DNA of 64,000 nt from DASUPK01 sp963821705 (GCA_963821705.1 CAWGEV010000007.1:62001-126000); one strand, 5' to 3'. Positions 18,354 through 26,722 are shown, counted from the first letter of the stretch. The notes: generated by a model not told the origin, from the letters alone. Translations and numbers: made by a program.

Positions 18354-18560
18354 ATGGCGACGAAACGACAGCTCAATCTGGCCGGTCTCGCGGAGGTCGC
18401 CGAAGTGCTGCATGTGACCCGTCGGCACGCGATCCGGCTTACGAGTGAGCCTGGCTTCCCCGAGCCGATCGCCCGCCTTCGGGCGACACCGGTTTGGAGG
18501 CGAGGCGATGTGGAGCAGTGGGCGAAGTCGAGGAAGCCCAACGGGCGACGGCGACGATGA
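18354..18560 (+). CDS. Small helix-turn-helix protein, AlpA/excisionase-like
   Basis: 68 aa: MATKRQLNLAGLAEVAEVL, HVTRRHAIRLTSEPGFPEPI, then a WRRGDVEQWAKSRK wing and a basic tail. This is the pattern of MerR-like HTH_17 proteins that act as excisionases or regulators of tyrosine integrases. It is divergent from the integrase across about 140 nt, which would hold both promoters. ATG 18354 is preferred over a codon nine residues upstream because it gives the standard N-terminus. Confidence 0.72.
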   Translation: MATKRQLNLAGLAEVAEVLHVTRRHAIRLTSEPGFPEPIARLRATPVWRRGDVEQWAKSRKPNGRRRR

Positions 18561-18660
18561 CCTTGACGGACTCTCTTCGTGGAGAATCGGTCCCGATGCG
18601 CCGTGCTTTCACGCGATAGCGACAGCGCGGCTCAAAGCCGCCAGAGTGTCGCTTTGCATG

Positions 18661-18842
18661 GAGGCTGTCGCACAAACCCAAAGTGAGGCCGTGAGAGCTC
18701 GTGTGAGGCCTCTTTAGAAACGGGACGACGAGTCACTTGCAGGGTGCCAACTTCGCCCCTTGGTGGACGTCTCGTCGACCGCTGAAGCCACCTCAGCACG
18801 CGTAGGGGTACCTCTCGCCAGCGCCCTTTGTGCGACACCCTC
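18661..18842. mobile_element. MITE-like element, copy 1 (182 bp)
   Basis: Starts GAGGCTGTCGCACAAA and ends TTTGTGCGACACCCTC, which are inverted repeats with one mismatch. Flanked by direct repeats CATG (18657-18660 and 18843-18846). Removing it joins gctttgCATGgaaagcagcg, an intact B-type palindromic repeat. It has no coding capacity; its ends match the IS1182-type element at 25.15 kb. The 375-nt gap 18561-18935 otherwise holds nothing recognised. Confidence 0.85.
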
Positions 18843-18935
18843 CATGGAAAGCAGCGCTTTCGGTTAAGGCACTGCCCACGGCGTAGAGTGGCCGCGCAAG
18901 ATCCATCGACACCGAGTCATGGAAGGGCGGCTTTG

Positions 18936-19310
18936 ATGTTCGGACGGATGAAGGACCCGGTAGATGGGACGGCTCTGGTCGTCGCCGTCGAGGACGTGTT
19001 GCCCACCGCCAACCCGATCCCGTTCCGGGGGAAGCTCGTCGTCTCGGCTGAGGGAGTACCGAAGACAACGGTTGAGCACATGGATCGCTATTGGCGGCGC
19101 GGAGGCCTGTCGTTAGGAGATGCCGTCACCTCATTCTGGCCGACGGTCGGCTCCACGATCCCCGTCCAGGTCGACCGAGCCGATCCGACTCGCGTGAAGA
19201 TTCAGTGGAAACAGCTCATCGAAGAAAAGTCGAACTCCGACTCCGCGGCAAAGAAGGCGCAAGAGGAGGAGCTCATCGAGCAGGCCTACCGCGACCCAGA
19301 GTCCCAGTAA
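18936..19310 (+). CDS. Conserved-looking hypothetical protein
   Basis: 124 aa from ATG 18936, with GGAAGGG upstream; an in-frame extension begins inside the MITE-derived flank and is rejected. It reads as a soluble beta-rich domain (DGTALVVAVEDVLPTANPIP, FRGKLVVSAEGVPKTTVEH) followed by WPTVGSTIPVQVDRADPTRVKI and a charged helical tail (EEKSNSDSAAKKAQEEELIE). No function is recognised. It stands alone between two repeats in the island. Confidence 0.6.
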   Translation: MFGRMKDPVDGTALVVAVEDVLPTANPIPFRGKLVVSAEGVPKTTVEHMDRYWRRGGLSLGDAVTSFWPTVGSTIPVQVDRADPTRVKIQWKQLIEEKSNSDSAAKKAQEEELIEQAYRDPESQ

Positions 19311-19392
19311 GGCCGCCCTGAAGGGGCAGGGTCCGAGTTCTCCTCTTAGCCGTTAGCGGCTCGGGCACGCGAGCCAGCGCACTCCAGAAACA

Positions 19393-19412
19393 GCCGCTTT
19401 GGACGAAAAGCG
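19393..19412 (+). repeat. REP-like repeat A
   Basis: GCCGCTTTGGACGAAAAGCG, an imperfect palindrome (arms CCGCTTT and AAAGCG), about 80 nt after the stop of the hypothetical gene and in the same orientation. Confidence 0.7.
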
Positions 19413-19425
19413 CCGGTTCGATCCC

Positions 19426-19455
19426 TTGACCCGACACCCGACTGCCCACTAGCCT
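19426..19455 (+). promoter_or_regulatory. Sigma-70-like promoter shared by two secreted-protein paralogues
   Basis: TTGACC (19426-19431), an 18-nt spacer and TAGCCT (19450-19455), 30 nt before the start codon. The same hexamers and flanking TGCCCACTAGCCTCGCGG recur at the same distance from the paralogue at 34183 (minus strand), so the block is conserved by shared descent and probably by function. Confidence 0.6.
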
Positions 19456-19484
19456 CGCGGCGGGACTCCATGGAGGGAAGAGCG

Positions 19485-20162
19485 ATGCGCAGAATTCTTG
19501 TTGGCTTGGCAGTGACAGCCTCCGCCGCGTTCCTCCTTGGAACCGCGGCCTCGGCCTCGGCCGGGACGCTGGATCAGCAGCAGACCGCAAACGACAACAT
19601 GGCGTTTGGTCTCGGCCAGCAGGCGAGCAGCGCGCAGACCTTTACGGCGGCCATTACAGGCGGGCTCGACGAGGTGGACCTAGACCTCGCGCGGGCGGGC
19701 ACGCCCCTGGCGTACTTCACCGTCGAGATCCGTGACGTCTCTGGGGGTGGCCCCGGACAGGCGGTCCTGGCCGCGCGCTCGCTTCCCCCCAGCGCCGTCA
19801 CCAACACCACGGCCCAGTTCATCCCTGTCCAGTTCAATCCGCCGGCGCCCGTTGTCGCGGGCACCCAGTACGCGATCGTCGCCTATAGCGGGAACCCGGC
19901 GGGCAATTGGTACATCTGGTACGTCAAGCTCAGCGACGTCTACTCGGGCGGCCTGGCCTTCCACAACGTCACCGCTCCCGCTCCGCCTTCGACCTGGACC
20001 TCGGACCCCACCAACGACTTGGCGTTCAAGACCTATGTCGTGCCCACCCCACCCGCGGCGAGCACCGGCCAGCGCGCCGCAGCCTTCAAGAAATGCAAGA
20101 AGAAGCACTCGGCGAGGGCCCGGAGGAAGTGCCGCAAGAAGGCGAACCTGCTACCCGTCTGA
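19485..20162 (+). CDS. Secreted beta-sandwich protein with cationic C-terminal tail (paralogue 1)
   Basis: 225 aa from ATG 19485 with GGAGGG 8 nt upstream. Signal peptide at 1-27 (MRRILVGLAVTASAAFLLG, ASASA cleavage). The mature part begins GTLDQQQ and contains QTFTAAITGGLDEVDLDL, FTVEIRDVSGGGPGQAVLA, FIPVQFNPPAPVVAGTQYAI and FKTYVVPT, resembling jelly-roll domains of choice-of-anchor type. The final ~30 residues are very basic: TGQRAAAFKKCKKKHSARAR then RKCRKKANLLPV. The tail recurs on three other proteins here. Exported, probably wall-associated; function unknown. Confidence 0.75.
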   Translation: MRRILVGLAVTASAAFLLGTAASASAGTLDQQQTANDNMAFGLGQQASSAQTFTAAITGGLDEVDLDLARAGTPLAYFTVEIRDVSGGGPGQAVLAARSLPPSAVTNTTAQFIPVQFNPPAPVVAGTQYAIVAYSGNPAGNWYIWYVKLSDVYSGGLAFHNVTAPAPPSTWTSDPTNDLAFKTYVVPTPPAASTGQRAAAFKKCKKKHSARARRKCRKKANLLPV

Positions 20163-20174
20163 GCCTTCCGTGAG

Positions 20175-20202
20175 ATAGCCGCTTAGGACGAAAAGCGGCT
20201 AT
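20175..20202 (+). repeat. REP-like repeat A
   Basis: ATAGCCGCTT, hexanucleotide loop AGGACG with AA, then AAGCGGCTAT: the longest A-type stem in the island. It starts 12 nt after the stop of the preceding gene, so it may act as a transcript end. Confidence 0.75.
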
Positions 20203-20214
20203 CCGCTTTGCATG

Positions 20215-20396
20215 GAGCCTGTCGCACAAACCCAAAGTGAGGCCGTGAGAGCTCGTGTAAGGCCTCTTTAGAAACGGGACGACGAGTCACTTGCCGGGTG
20301 CCAACTTCGCGCCCTGGTGGATGTCTCGTCGACCGCTGAAGCCGCTTCAGCACGCGTAGGGGTGCCTCTCGCCAGCGCCCTTTGTGCGACACCCTC
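20215..20396. mobile_element. MITE-like element, copy 2 (182 bp)
   Basis: Same length and about 95% identical by eye to copy 1. Ends GAGCCTGTCGCACAAA and TTTGTGCGACACCCTC; CATG flanks at 20211-20214 and 20397-20400. It interrupts a B repeat, with the outer halves reading CCGCTTTG and GAAAGCAGCGG. Confidence 0.85.
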
Positions 20397-20504
20397 CATG
20401 GAAAGCAGCGGTGTAATTCGGATCGAGAGGCTCGGCTTACGGTCCAGTAGTAACTGCGCGGATGCACGCTCCTTGCGGGGGCTTAAGGTGTTCTCCTGAA
20501 TCAG

Positions 20505-21191
20505 ATGCCCAAGACTGTGCGAGTCGCAGCTTCCGCAATCCTCGCCAGCGCGTTCTGTGCACTGGCTCCAAGCCTTGCCTCAGCCGGGACACTCGATCAA
20601 CAGCAGCCCGACACCGGCGGGACGGCTTACGCCCCCAACTCGGTCCAAAGCCCTGCCCAGACCTTCACCGCCGGTATCGGTGGCGGGCTTGATCGAGCCG
20701 ATCTCCACCTCTTCAAGACTGGAACTCCGTCGCTGCCAATCACGGTAGAAATTCGAAACGCCTCCGGCGGAGCCCCGGGTAGCACCGTTCTGGCCAGCGC
20801 CAGCGTGCCCGCCTCCGCCGTCTCTCCCTCCCCGGGAGCTTTCGTGCCGATCAGCTTCACCCCGCCCGCCGCCGTGGTAGCGGGGACGCAGTACGCGATC
20901 GTCGCCTATAGCTCGGCGGATTTCCCGAACGACTACGCGTGGTCAAGCTACTTCTCCAACCCTTATGCGGGCGGCAACGGCTTCTACACAAACAACTCCC
21001 CGCCGTCTGGAAGCTGGAACTCGCTCACCACTTTGGACTTCACCTTCATGACCTACGTGGCGCCGACTCCCGCGGACACCGGACAGCGCGCCGCGGCCCT
21101 AGCCATTTGCAAGAGGCGGGCGCACAAGCACCACTGGCCGCACAAGCGGCTTAAGGGGTGCAAGAAGGACGCGAACCGGCTGCCGGCGTAG
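20505..21191 (+). CDS. Secreted beta-sandwich protein with cationic C-terminal tail (paralogue 2)
   Basis: 228 aa. The signal peptide (MPKTVRVAASAILASAFCAL, APSLASA) is followed by AGTLDQQQP. The core matches paralogue 1: QTFTAGIGGGLDRADLHL, ITVEIRNASGGAPGSTVLA, FVPISFTPPAAVVAGTQYAI, DFTFMTYVAPTP. The tail is TGQRAAALAICKRRAHKHHW then PHKRLKGCKKDANRLPA, whose DNA is close to the tail of the 31.1-kb protein. No strong ribosome site is seen before the ATG. It lies between MITE copy 2 and a repeat A that starts 6 nt after its stop. Confidence 0.72.
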   Translation: MPKTVRVAASAILASAFCALAPSLASAGTLDQQQPDTGGTAYAPNSVQSPAQTFTAGIGGGLDRADLHLFKTGTPSLPITVEIRNASGGAPGSTVLASASVPASAVSPSPGAFVPISFTPPAAVVAGTQYAIVAYSSADFPNDYAWSSYFSNPYAGGNGFYTNNSPPSGSWNSLTTLDFTFMTYVAPTPADTGQRAAALAICKRRAHKHHWPHKRLKGCKKDANRLPA

Positions 21192-21196
21192 CTGCG

Positions 21197-21227
21197 CGGA
21201 CTACTGCTTTGGACGAGAAGCGGCGGT
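21197..21227 (+). repeat. REP-like repeat A (extended)
   Basis: CGGACTACTGCTTTGGACGA followed by GAAGCGGCGGT. It begins 6 nt after the upstream stop and is identical over 31 nt, but for one base, to the copy at 21977-22007. Confidence 0.8.
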
Positions 21228-21259
21228 TCAGTCACGACGCCGCGGCGCCTACTACTCGC

Positions 21260-21445
21260 TCACTCCCACCAGGCGCGGCGAGCCCCGCCGACATGGGTCC
21301 AGCATTCGGGGCGCTCGCAGGCTGACGGCTCGAGGCAGCACGGCTTGAAGGGCCAGATCCGCCCTTCGGAGTTCTGCTGGCCGATGATCCGCCTGTCCTT
21401 GCTGACGATCGTCTTCAGCGGCCCCACGGGGTCAGGCTGTTTCAA
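21260..21445 (-). CDS. Possible small Cys-rich ORF or gene remnant
   Basis: About 61 codons ending in TGA at 21260, with strongly GC-rich third positions and a protein-like composition: VGPLKTIVSKDRRIIGQQN, then WPFKPCCLEPSACERPECW. Five Cys could bind metal. Only TTG or GTG starts are available and no ribosome site is clear. It occupies the otherwise empty gap between the two extended A repeats on the opposite strand. It may be a truncated cassette gene; the family is not recognised. Confidence 0.3.
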   Translation of the reverse strand: MKQPDPVGPLKTIVSKDRRIIGQQNSEGRIWPFKPCCLEPSACERPECWTHVGGARRAWWE

Positions 21446-21572
21446 GACGGGTCCCCCGTGAATCGCGGTTTTGTAGATCGCGGTTTTTTTCGCGGCGAGG
21501 CAATCGGCGGTTGTCTGAGCGGGCAGTTCTTGGCTGGCACCCTCCCCTAGGTCGGGGGATACTGCGTGGGCG

Positions 21573-21974
21573 ATGTCGGAGGAGAACGTCGAAAAATGCC
21601 GCCGGGGGTTCGAGGCCTGGAACCGGCGCGATGTCGACGGGTGGCTCGAGGACACGGCTCCCGATATCGAGTGGAGTCCGGCCAGCCCCGCTGCCGTCGA
21701 GCGCAACGTCTACCGGGGGGAAAAAGAGGTTCGCCAGGCGTTCGCTGAGATCTGGGAGATCTGGGAGGTGTTTCGCTTGGAGGAGAGCGAGATTCGCGAC
21801 CTTGGGGGCTCCCTCGTGTGGTTGGGTCATGTTCACGCGAGAGGCAGGACCAGCCATGTCGAGCTCGACCATGAGTTCGCCGCGCACATACTGCTGCGCG
21901 ACGACGAGGCGATCCGTTCCGAGGGATTCCTCACTTGGCAAGAGGCCCTCGAAGCCGCCGGGCTGTCGGAGTAA
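21573..21974 (+). CDS. SnoaL-like (NTF2 fold) protein
   Basis: 133 aa starting MSEENVEKCRRGFEAWNRRD, the typical opening of a large actinobacterial SnoaL-like family, followed by DVDGWLEDTAPDIEWSPAS, YRGEKEVRQAFAEIWEIW, and beta strands to HILLRDDEAIRSEGF. It binds or isomerises a small ligand in relatives; none is indicated here. The 32 nt spanning its start (21558-21589) are identical to those at the start of the aminotransferase gene at 29735. A repeat A begins 3 nt after its stop. Confidence 0.8.
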   Translation: MSEENVEKCRRGFEAWNRRDVDGWLEDTAPDIEWSPASPAAVERNVYRGEKEVRQAFAEIWEIWEVFRLEESEIRDLGGSLVWLGHVHARGRTSHVELDHEFAAHILLRDDEAIRSEGFLTWQEALEAAGLSE

Positions 21975-21976
21975 GC

Positions 21977-22007
21977 CGGACTACTGCTTTGGACGAAAAG
22001 CGGCGGT
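21977..22007 (+). repeat. REP-like repeat A (extended)
   Basis: CGGACTACTGCTTTGGACGA then AAAGCGGCGGT, directly after the SnoaL stop codon; see the twin at 21197. Confidence 0.8.
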
Positions 22008-22022
22008 CTGGAGATCACACCT

Positions 22023-22190
22023 CTAAGCGTTGAGGGGGAGCTGCTCGGGCCAGTCCTCGGGCGCTTCGTTTCGCATCGTTTCGTAGCAATGGACGTGGAA
22101 CTTGCCGACTGGCTCAAAGGCTCCTTCAACGGTGCCGGCCGCCCACTTCAGCGCGCATAGGTCGGTGATGTCCAGCGTGAAAACCCCCGC
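22023..22190 (-). pseudogene. C-terminal remnant of an unidentified protein
   Basis: An open stretch of about 55 codons ends with TAG at 22023 and has coding-like third positions: TLDITDLCALKWAAGTVEGA, FEPVGKFHVHCYETMRNEAP, EDWPEQLPLNA. No start codon lies between it and an upstream in-frame stop, so it looks truncated. Family not recognised. From 22191 to 22550 nothing convincing is seen; short frames there lack start signals. Confidence 0.3.
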
Positions 22191-22550
22191 TAATCAAGAC
22201 TTTTCCGGCGACCCACACCATCCCTCGCCGACCGTAGCCCCGACCCGGGACGCAACGCAACCGTAGATCGCCACATCACCGGCAGGAATGCGACACACCG
22301 GCTTATCGACGCTTAAGCAATGCGCTCGACGATGCCCGCGCTCGAATGCGCAGCTCAGACAGCCTCCTGAACGACCTCAGCGCCGATTCGCAAGGCTGTG
22401 CTGGAGGTCTGCTGGGCGCTCTGGTGGCGGCCCAGGCCCGCGAGCTGCGCGCGCTGTGCCACCGAGTAAGCGCTCTGCAATCGCCCCGGTCGAGCAGTCC
22501 TCGGCTCGGCGCGATCCGGGCCCCTCGGCCGGCTTCTGGGGCTAGCGCGA

Positions 22551-23570
22551 ATGCCTCGCCGCCGAGGCCCGTCCATCGATAGCCCCGAGCGGGGCCGGGC
22601 ATCGGTCCGGCTGGCGATCCTCCTGGGATCGTTCGCTGGGCTCTTGCTCCTGGCATCGAGCCTGGTCCATTCTGAAGCCGGGGCGGGACCCGCCTGGAAG
22701 CGAGTGAGCGGACCCGCGCCAGACAAGCTGAAGGCGGTGCTCGCTGCAGCTCGGCTGCCGGTCCCACTCCACGATCTGACCCTCACCACGACGCCCGAGG
22801 GTCCGCTGGTGATCGGCGGCGCGACTCGGGCCGGCTCCCCAACCGGCCAGGTCGATCGGCTGCAGGCAGACGGCTCCGGGCTTGCGCCAGTCGGAACCCT
22901 CGCTCAACCTCTCCGGGAGACCGCCGCCGTCAACCTCTTTGACGAGACGCTGGTGCTCGGTGGCCGTGGCGCATCGACGCTCGGTCTCGTGCAGTCCTTG
23001 GTCCCGGGAGCCGCCGCCCAGACCGTCGCGCACCTGCCCTCGGCCCTTTCGGATCCCTCGGCAGTCAACCTCGGCGGAGCCGTCTACCTCGTTGGCGGAG
23101 TCAACAGACGGACGACGAGTGCCGGCATCATCGAGACGACCGATGGGCGTGCCTTTGTTCGAGTCGGCCACCTCCCCACGGCAGTGCGGGAAGCCGCGGT
23201 GGCGGCTCTCCCCGACAAGATCTACGTCTTCGGGGGCAGACTCGCCAACGGCCGTGCGACCAACAAGATCCAGGAGTACGACAGGGCGAGCCAGCGGTCG
23301 GTGATCGCCGGGTACCTGCCGGAGCCCCTCTCCGAGGCTTCGGCGGTGACACTCGATGGCGTCATCTACCTCCTCGGCGGCCGTATTCGAGGGGCAGCAA
23401 GCGAGCGGATCTACCGTTTTGACCCCGGACATAACGTCACGCTACCCGCCGGCCACCTGCCCTGGCCGATCTACGACGGCGCCGCCGTTAGCTATCTCGG
23501 CCGCGCCTTCCTGGTCGGTGGCCTGGGGAGATCCGGGAATCCCCTCGACTCCGTGGTCGCCTTGCACTGA
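22551..23570 (+). CDS. Membrane-anchored Kelch-repeat beta-propeller protein (paralogue 1)
   Basis: 339 aa. A basic N-terminus and one membrane segment (VRLAILLGSFAGLLLLASSL) anchor an extracytoplasmic domain of about six repeats. Each blade has the Kelch pattern of a hydrophobic strand followed by GG: PLVIGGATRAG, ETLVLGGRGAS, AVYLVGGVNRR, KIYVFGGRLANG, VIYLLGGRIRG, AFLVGGLGRSG. A conserved KIQEYD precedes blade five. Likely a ligand- or polysaccharide-binding surface protein; no enzyme motif. A perfect 8-bp hairpin (TAGTCGCC/GGCGACTA, 23598-23615) lies downstream. Confidence 0.78.
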   Translation: MPRRRGPSIDSPERGRASVRLAILLGSFAGLLLLASSLVHSEAGAGPAWKRVSGPAPDKLKAVLAAARLPVPLHDLTLTTTPEGPLVIGGATRAGSPTGQVDRLQADGSGLAPVGTLAQPLRETAAVNLFDETLVLGGRGASTLGLVQSLVPGAAAQTVAHLPSALSDPSAVNLGGAVYLVGGVNRRTTSAGIIETTDGRAFVRVGHLPTAVREAAVAALPDKIYVFGGRLANGRATNKIQEYDRASQRSVIAGYLPEPLSEASAVTLDGVIYLLGGRIRGAASERIYRFDPGHNVTLPAGHLPWPIYDGAAVSYLGRAFLVGGLGRSGNPLDSVVALH

Positions 23571-23718
23571 GCCGAATCTTGGGCGCGAAAGAGGCGGTAG
23601 TCGCCCCGGCGACTAGGAGAGCAACGCTTTAAGGACCGGGGACTAGCATCCGTTCATGGAAGGCGTCGCGACTCCCCCGATCCTCCATCTGTCCCTAATC
23701 CTTGGCGACCCGAGGAGA

Positions 23719-23843
23719 CCGCTGAGCGAGTCGCCAGCTTCGCGACCTGGCTCAACGCCAACGGTCTGCGGGTCATGGGCTGGCTGGTCGGCGTGGTCGG
23801 CATCAGCCTGATCGTGCAGGGTCTCGCCGCTACAGCAGCCTGA
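23719..23843 (+). pseudogene. C-terminal fragment of a GAP-family (Sap-like) membrane protein
   Basis: In one frame: ETAERVASFATWLNANGLRV then MGWLVGVVGISLIVQGLAAT and a stop at 23841. This is the last cytoplasmic helix and final membrane segment of the GAP family, comparable to the end of the intact protein at 42358 (AGIYVAAGLGVLLIVRGVIE). The rest of the gene is missing. Confidence 0.45.
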
Positions 23844-23889
23844 ACGCACCGAGGCGCTACACGACGCTTCCGCATCGGGCGAGAGCGGC

Positions 23890-23910
23890 GCTTTGCATGG
23901 AAAGCAGCGG
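23890..23910 (+). repeat. REP-like repeat B, intact
   Basis: CGCTTTGCATGGAAAGCAGCG: the uninterrupted form of the target in which the IS and the MITEs are inserted. Confidence 0.8.
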
Positions 23911-23982
23911 TCAGCCTGGGACCGAGAAGGTGCTGGAAGCTCTCGCCAGCGGGAATGCAGCCACGGTCTGGCTTTGCCCGCC

Positions 23983-25098
23983 ATGAGACTCGGCTTAGAC
24001 GCACTTCACCTCGAGTCGTCAGCGTCGCGACCAGTGTCGCCGAGCACCAGACTTTCCCGTCGATCACCCCCGCTCGGGGTGAGCCCCGAGCCCCATCGCG
24101 AGTCCGTCAGGCTCGCCATCCTGATCGGCTCGATCTTCGGCCTGGTCATCCTGGGAGTGAGTTCGCTCGCGGGCTCCTCCGGAGGGGGCGGTCCAACCGC
24201 GCTCGAGGGGGCGAAGAACGCGCCAACGAGCCTGCATCCCTCGGTTGTCACGAGACTCCCAACGGTTGTCCACGCGAACGCCGTCGCCTCAACCCGGTAT
24301 GGCCCGGTGGTGGTCGGCGGACTGGGCGCAAACGGCGCCGCCACAGATCTCGTCGAGCGCTTCGACCCGCTTAGCCTGCGGGTGAGGTCGTTCGGATCCT
24401 TGGCCCAGCCGCTTCAGGGCGCGGCAGCGACGTCATTGAACGGCCGAGTCTTCGTCTTCGGGGGAATGGGCAAGGTCCCGCTCGCCGGGGTTGAGGTCGT
24501 GAACTCGAAGGCCAAGGCCACCATGGTGGGCCGGCTGCCGACGGGGCTATCCGGCCTCTCAGCTGTGACGGTCAAGGGGGCGATCTATCTCGTCGGCGGC
24601 TATGACGGCAAGAGGCCGACTGCGGCCGTCTACCAGACGACGGACGGCAAGAGCTTCACCAGGGTGGCTCGCCTCCCGACCCCCGTTCGCTCGGCGGCAA
24701 CCGCGGCGATCGGCTCCGAGATCTACGTCTTCGGGGGCCAACTCGCCAACGGTCAAGACACCAACCAGATTCAGGAGTACAACATCGCGAAAGGACACGC
24801 GGTCATCGCCGGGCACCTCCCTCAGCCGCTCTCGCAAGCGGCAGCGGTGACCCTCGAGGGCGCGATGTACGTGTTGGGCGGACGCATCGGGCGCCAGGCC
24901 AGCGACCGGATCCTGCGCTTCGTGCCGCTTCACAACACCACCCGCCACACAGTGGGGGTCAACGTCACCCAACCGGCTGGTCACCTCCCGCAGCCGGTCT
25001 ATGACGGAGGCGCCGGTGTCTTCGACAATCAGGTGTACCTGATCGGTGGCCTCGGCGCCCGAGGCGCGCTGCTCAGCACAGTGATGGCTCTCCGCTAG
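23983..25098 (+). CDS. Membrane-anchored Kelch-repeat beta-propeller protein (paralogue 2)
   Basis: About 371 aa. Same architecture as paralogue 1: a membrane segment (ESVRLAILIGSIFGLVILGV), then blades PVVVGGLGANG, RVFVFGGMGKV, AIYLVGGYDGK, EIYVFGGQLANG, AMYVLGGRIGR and QVYLIGGLGARG, with NQIQEY conserved. The start is uncertain: ATG 23983 is nominal, GTG 24079 would match the N-terminal length of paralogue 1, and an upstream ATG lies inside repeat B and is rejected. It is separated from paralogue 1 by repeat B and a gene remnant. A repeat A follows the stop. Confidence 0.76.
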   Translation: MRLGLDALHLESSASRPVSPSTRLSRRSPPLGVSPEPHRESVRLAILIGSIFGLVILGVSSLAGSSGGGGPTALEGAKNAPTSLHPSVVTRLPTVVHANAVASTRYGPVVVGGLGANGAATDLVERFDPLSLRVRSFGSLAQPLQGAAATSLNGRVFVFGGMGKVPLAGVEVVNSKAKATMVGRLPTGLSGLSAVTVKGAIYLVGGYDGKRPTAAVYQTTDGKSFTRVARLPTPVRSAATAAIGSEIYVFGGQLANGQDTNQIQEYNIAKGHAVIAGHLPQPLSQAAAVTLEGAMYVLGGRIGRQASDRILRFVPLHNTTRHTVGVNVTQPAGHLPQPVYDGGAGVFDNQVYLIGGLGARGALLSTVMALR

Positions 25099-25111
25099 GC
25101 TCGCGCTGCAC

Positions 25112-25133
25112 CGCCGCTTTGGACGAGAAGCAG
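25112..25133 (+). repeat. REP-like repeat A, next to an interrupted B
   Basis: CGCCGCTTTGGACGAGAAGC, 13 nt after the Kelch stop. The adjoining B repeat (25139-25150) is split by the IS element. Confidence 0.75.
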
Positions 25134-25150
25134 CACTCCTGCTTTGCATG

Positions 25151-26603
25151 GAGGCTGTCGCGCAAAGTCGTGGCGCCCCGGGGTGAAAGCGGTTCCGCGG
25201 AACCGCAATGACGTTGCGGGGCCTTTCAGGCCACCGCCGCCGCCAAACCACTGCGGTAGAGCTTCATCAGGTTGTGTGTGGCGGCGGTGAGGCGCCATTC
25301 GGCCCTGCAGCTGGCTAAGCCGCGCCGCGAGAAGCGCCCCGCTCTCAGGTTGTTCTTGATCTGGGCGAAGACGGGCTCGATCATCTGCTGGCGTCTGCGG
25401 TATCGAGCTCGTGACTCTGGTTCGGTCAGCCGCTCTCGCATCCACTCGTATTGGGGTCCGCTTCTGATCTTGGTCGGGGCTCGGCGGGTGTCGGCGTCGG
25501 GGGGAACCAGGACCGTCATTCCCTTTGCCTCCAGCGCGCCGATCTGCTCGCCGTTCCAGTAGCCGGCGTCGGCGAGTGCAACCCCGGGGCGCTGCTTGAT
25601 CCCGGCGGCGGCCAGCTCGCGCTCGGCAGCCTCGGCCATCGGGCGAAGGCGGTCTCGCTCGTTGGCGCCGCTGATCACCTCGGCGGCGAGGATCACCTGG
25701 CCCTCGGCCGCCACCGCCTGGGCGGTGTAGCCCTGGATGAAGCCGCGGGCGGTCTTCACCGGGCGCGAGTCGGGGTCGGTGGTGTTGATCCGCAAGCTCT
25801 CCTTCGGCGCGATCGGCCGGGGCTTGCTCGGGTCGGCCCTTTCGCTTCAGCCCGGTGCGGGCGGTGTGTTCGGCCGCAGCCTGCTCCCAGGCGGCCATCT
25901 CGGCGACCTTGGTCTCGTGCTCTTCATCGAGGCGGCGCTTGGCCTCCTTTAGGCGAGCGCGACGGGTGTTGGGGTCGGCCAGCTCGGGCGGCAGCTCATC
26001 GCCGCGGGCCTCGCCGAAGGCCTCGTCTTCTGCTGCGTCGACCCGGGCCGCCTCCTCGAGGATCTCGGTCGCGAGCTGAGCGTAGGTGCGGTTGGCTGAG
26101 TCGGCGGCGTTGGCGACGATTCGGGTGCCGTCGAGGGCGATCGTGCCGACCGAGACCAGGCCGGCCTTGGCGCAGAGGCCGAGGACCTGGGTGAAGAGCT
26201 CGGCCAACTGCTCGGCGTGGCGGGCCCGGAAGCGGGCGATCGTCGCGTGGTCGGGGACGGCGTTGGCGGTGATCACGCGGTAGGCGATGTCTTCGGCGCA
26301 GCGGCACTCGATGCGCCTGGCCGAGCGCTCGCCGGTCGCGTAGGCGTAGAGCACCAAAGCCACCATCATCTGCGGGTCGTGAGCGGCTCGGCCCCAGCCG
26401 TCGCCGCGGTAGGCCGCATAGAAGGGCTCCAAGTCGAGCTCTTCGACGGCGTCGAGAACGAACCAGGCGAGGTGGTCCTCAGGCAACCACTCGCGCAGGT
26501 CGGCGGGCATCAACAGCTGCTGGTCACGCTCGCAAGGAAGGAAGTTCTGGCTCATTCATGAATGCTCCGGGGCTGCCCGGACGGAGGTTTGTGCGACACC
26601 CTC
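25151..26603 (-). mobile_element. IS1182-family-type insertion sequence (1,453 bp)
   Basis: The ends GAGGCTGTCGCGCAAA and TTTGTGCGACACCCTC are inverted repeats with two mismatches. Direct repeats CATG flank it (25147-25150, 26604-26607). One DDE transposase gene fills it on the minus strand. The insertion splits a B repeat exactly at its CATG centre. Family assignment rests on the transposase motifs and the palindromic target; the exact IS name cannot be given. Confidence 0.85.
25226..26555 (-). CDS. IS1182-type DDE transposase, frameshifted
   Basis: About 443 aa when joined. N-terminal part: LREWLPEDHLAWFVLDAVEE, PQMMVALVLYAYATGERSAR, VPDHATIARFRARH. Catalytic residues: Asp in IALDGTRIVANAA, Asp in LADAGYWNGEQ, Glu in MIEPVFAQIKNN. 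It ends AATHNLMKLYRSGL. The frames break near 25829, where one surplus G separates LKRKGRP from SKPRPIAPKESLRINTTDPD. No slippery heptamer is present, so this is a mutation or sequence error rather than programmed frameshifting. The end-matched MITEs could be mobilised by an intact copy. Confidence 0.85.
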
Positions 26604-26722
26604 CATGGAAAGCAGCGGTCTTGACCTGACGCCCGCTTCTCGCGCAAGGGGGGCGCCCATCGTCGTCTTAGGTCAGAGACGCTGAGAGAACTTGAGGTCA
26701 GCCCGATCTAGGATCTGGCCCC

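Noticed and set aside
23893..23982. Extended N-terminus for Kelch paralogue 2
   Set aside because: The upstream ATG is part of repeat B (TTTGCATGG) and the added residues have no signal or homology.
25825..25835. Programmed frameshifting in the IS transposase
   Set aside because: No slippery heptamer or downstream structure at the break, and the family normally uses one frame; a simple one-base insertion explains it.
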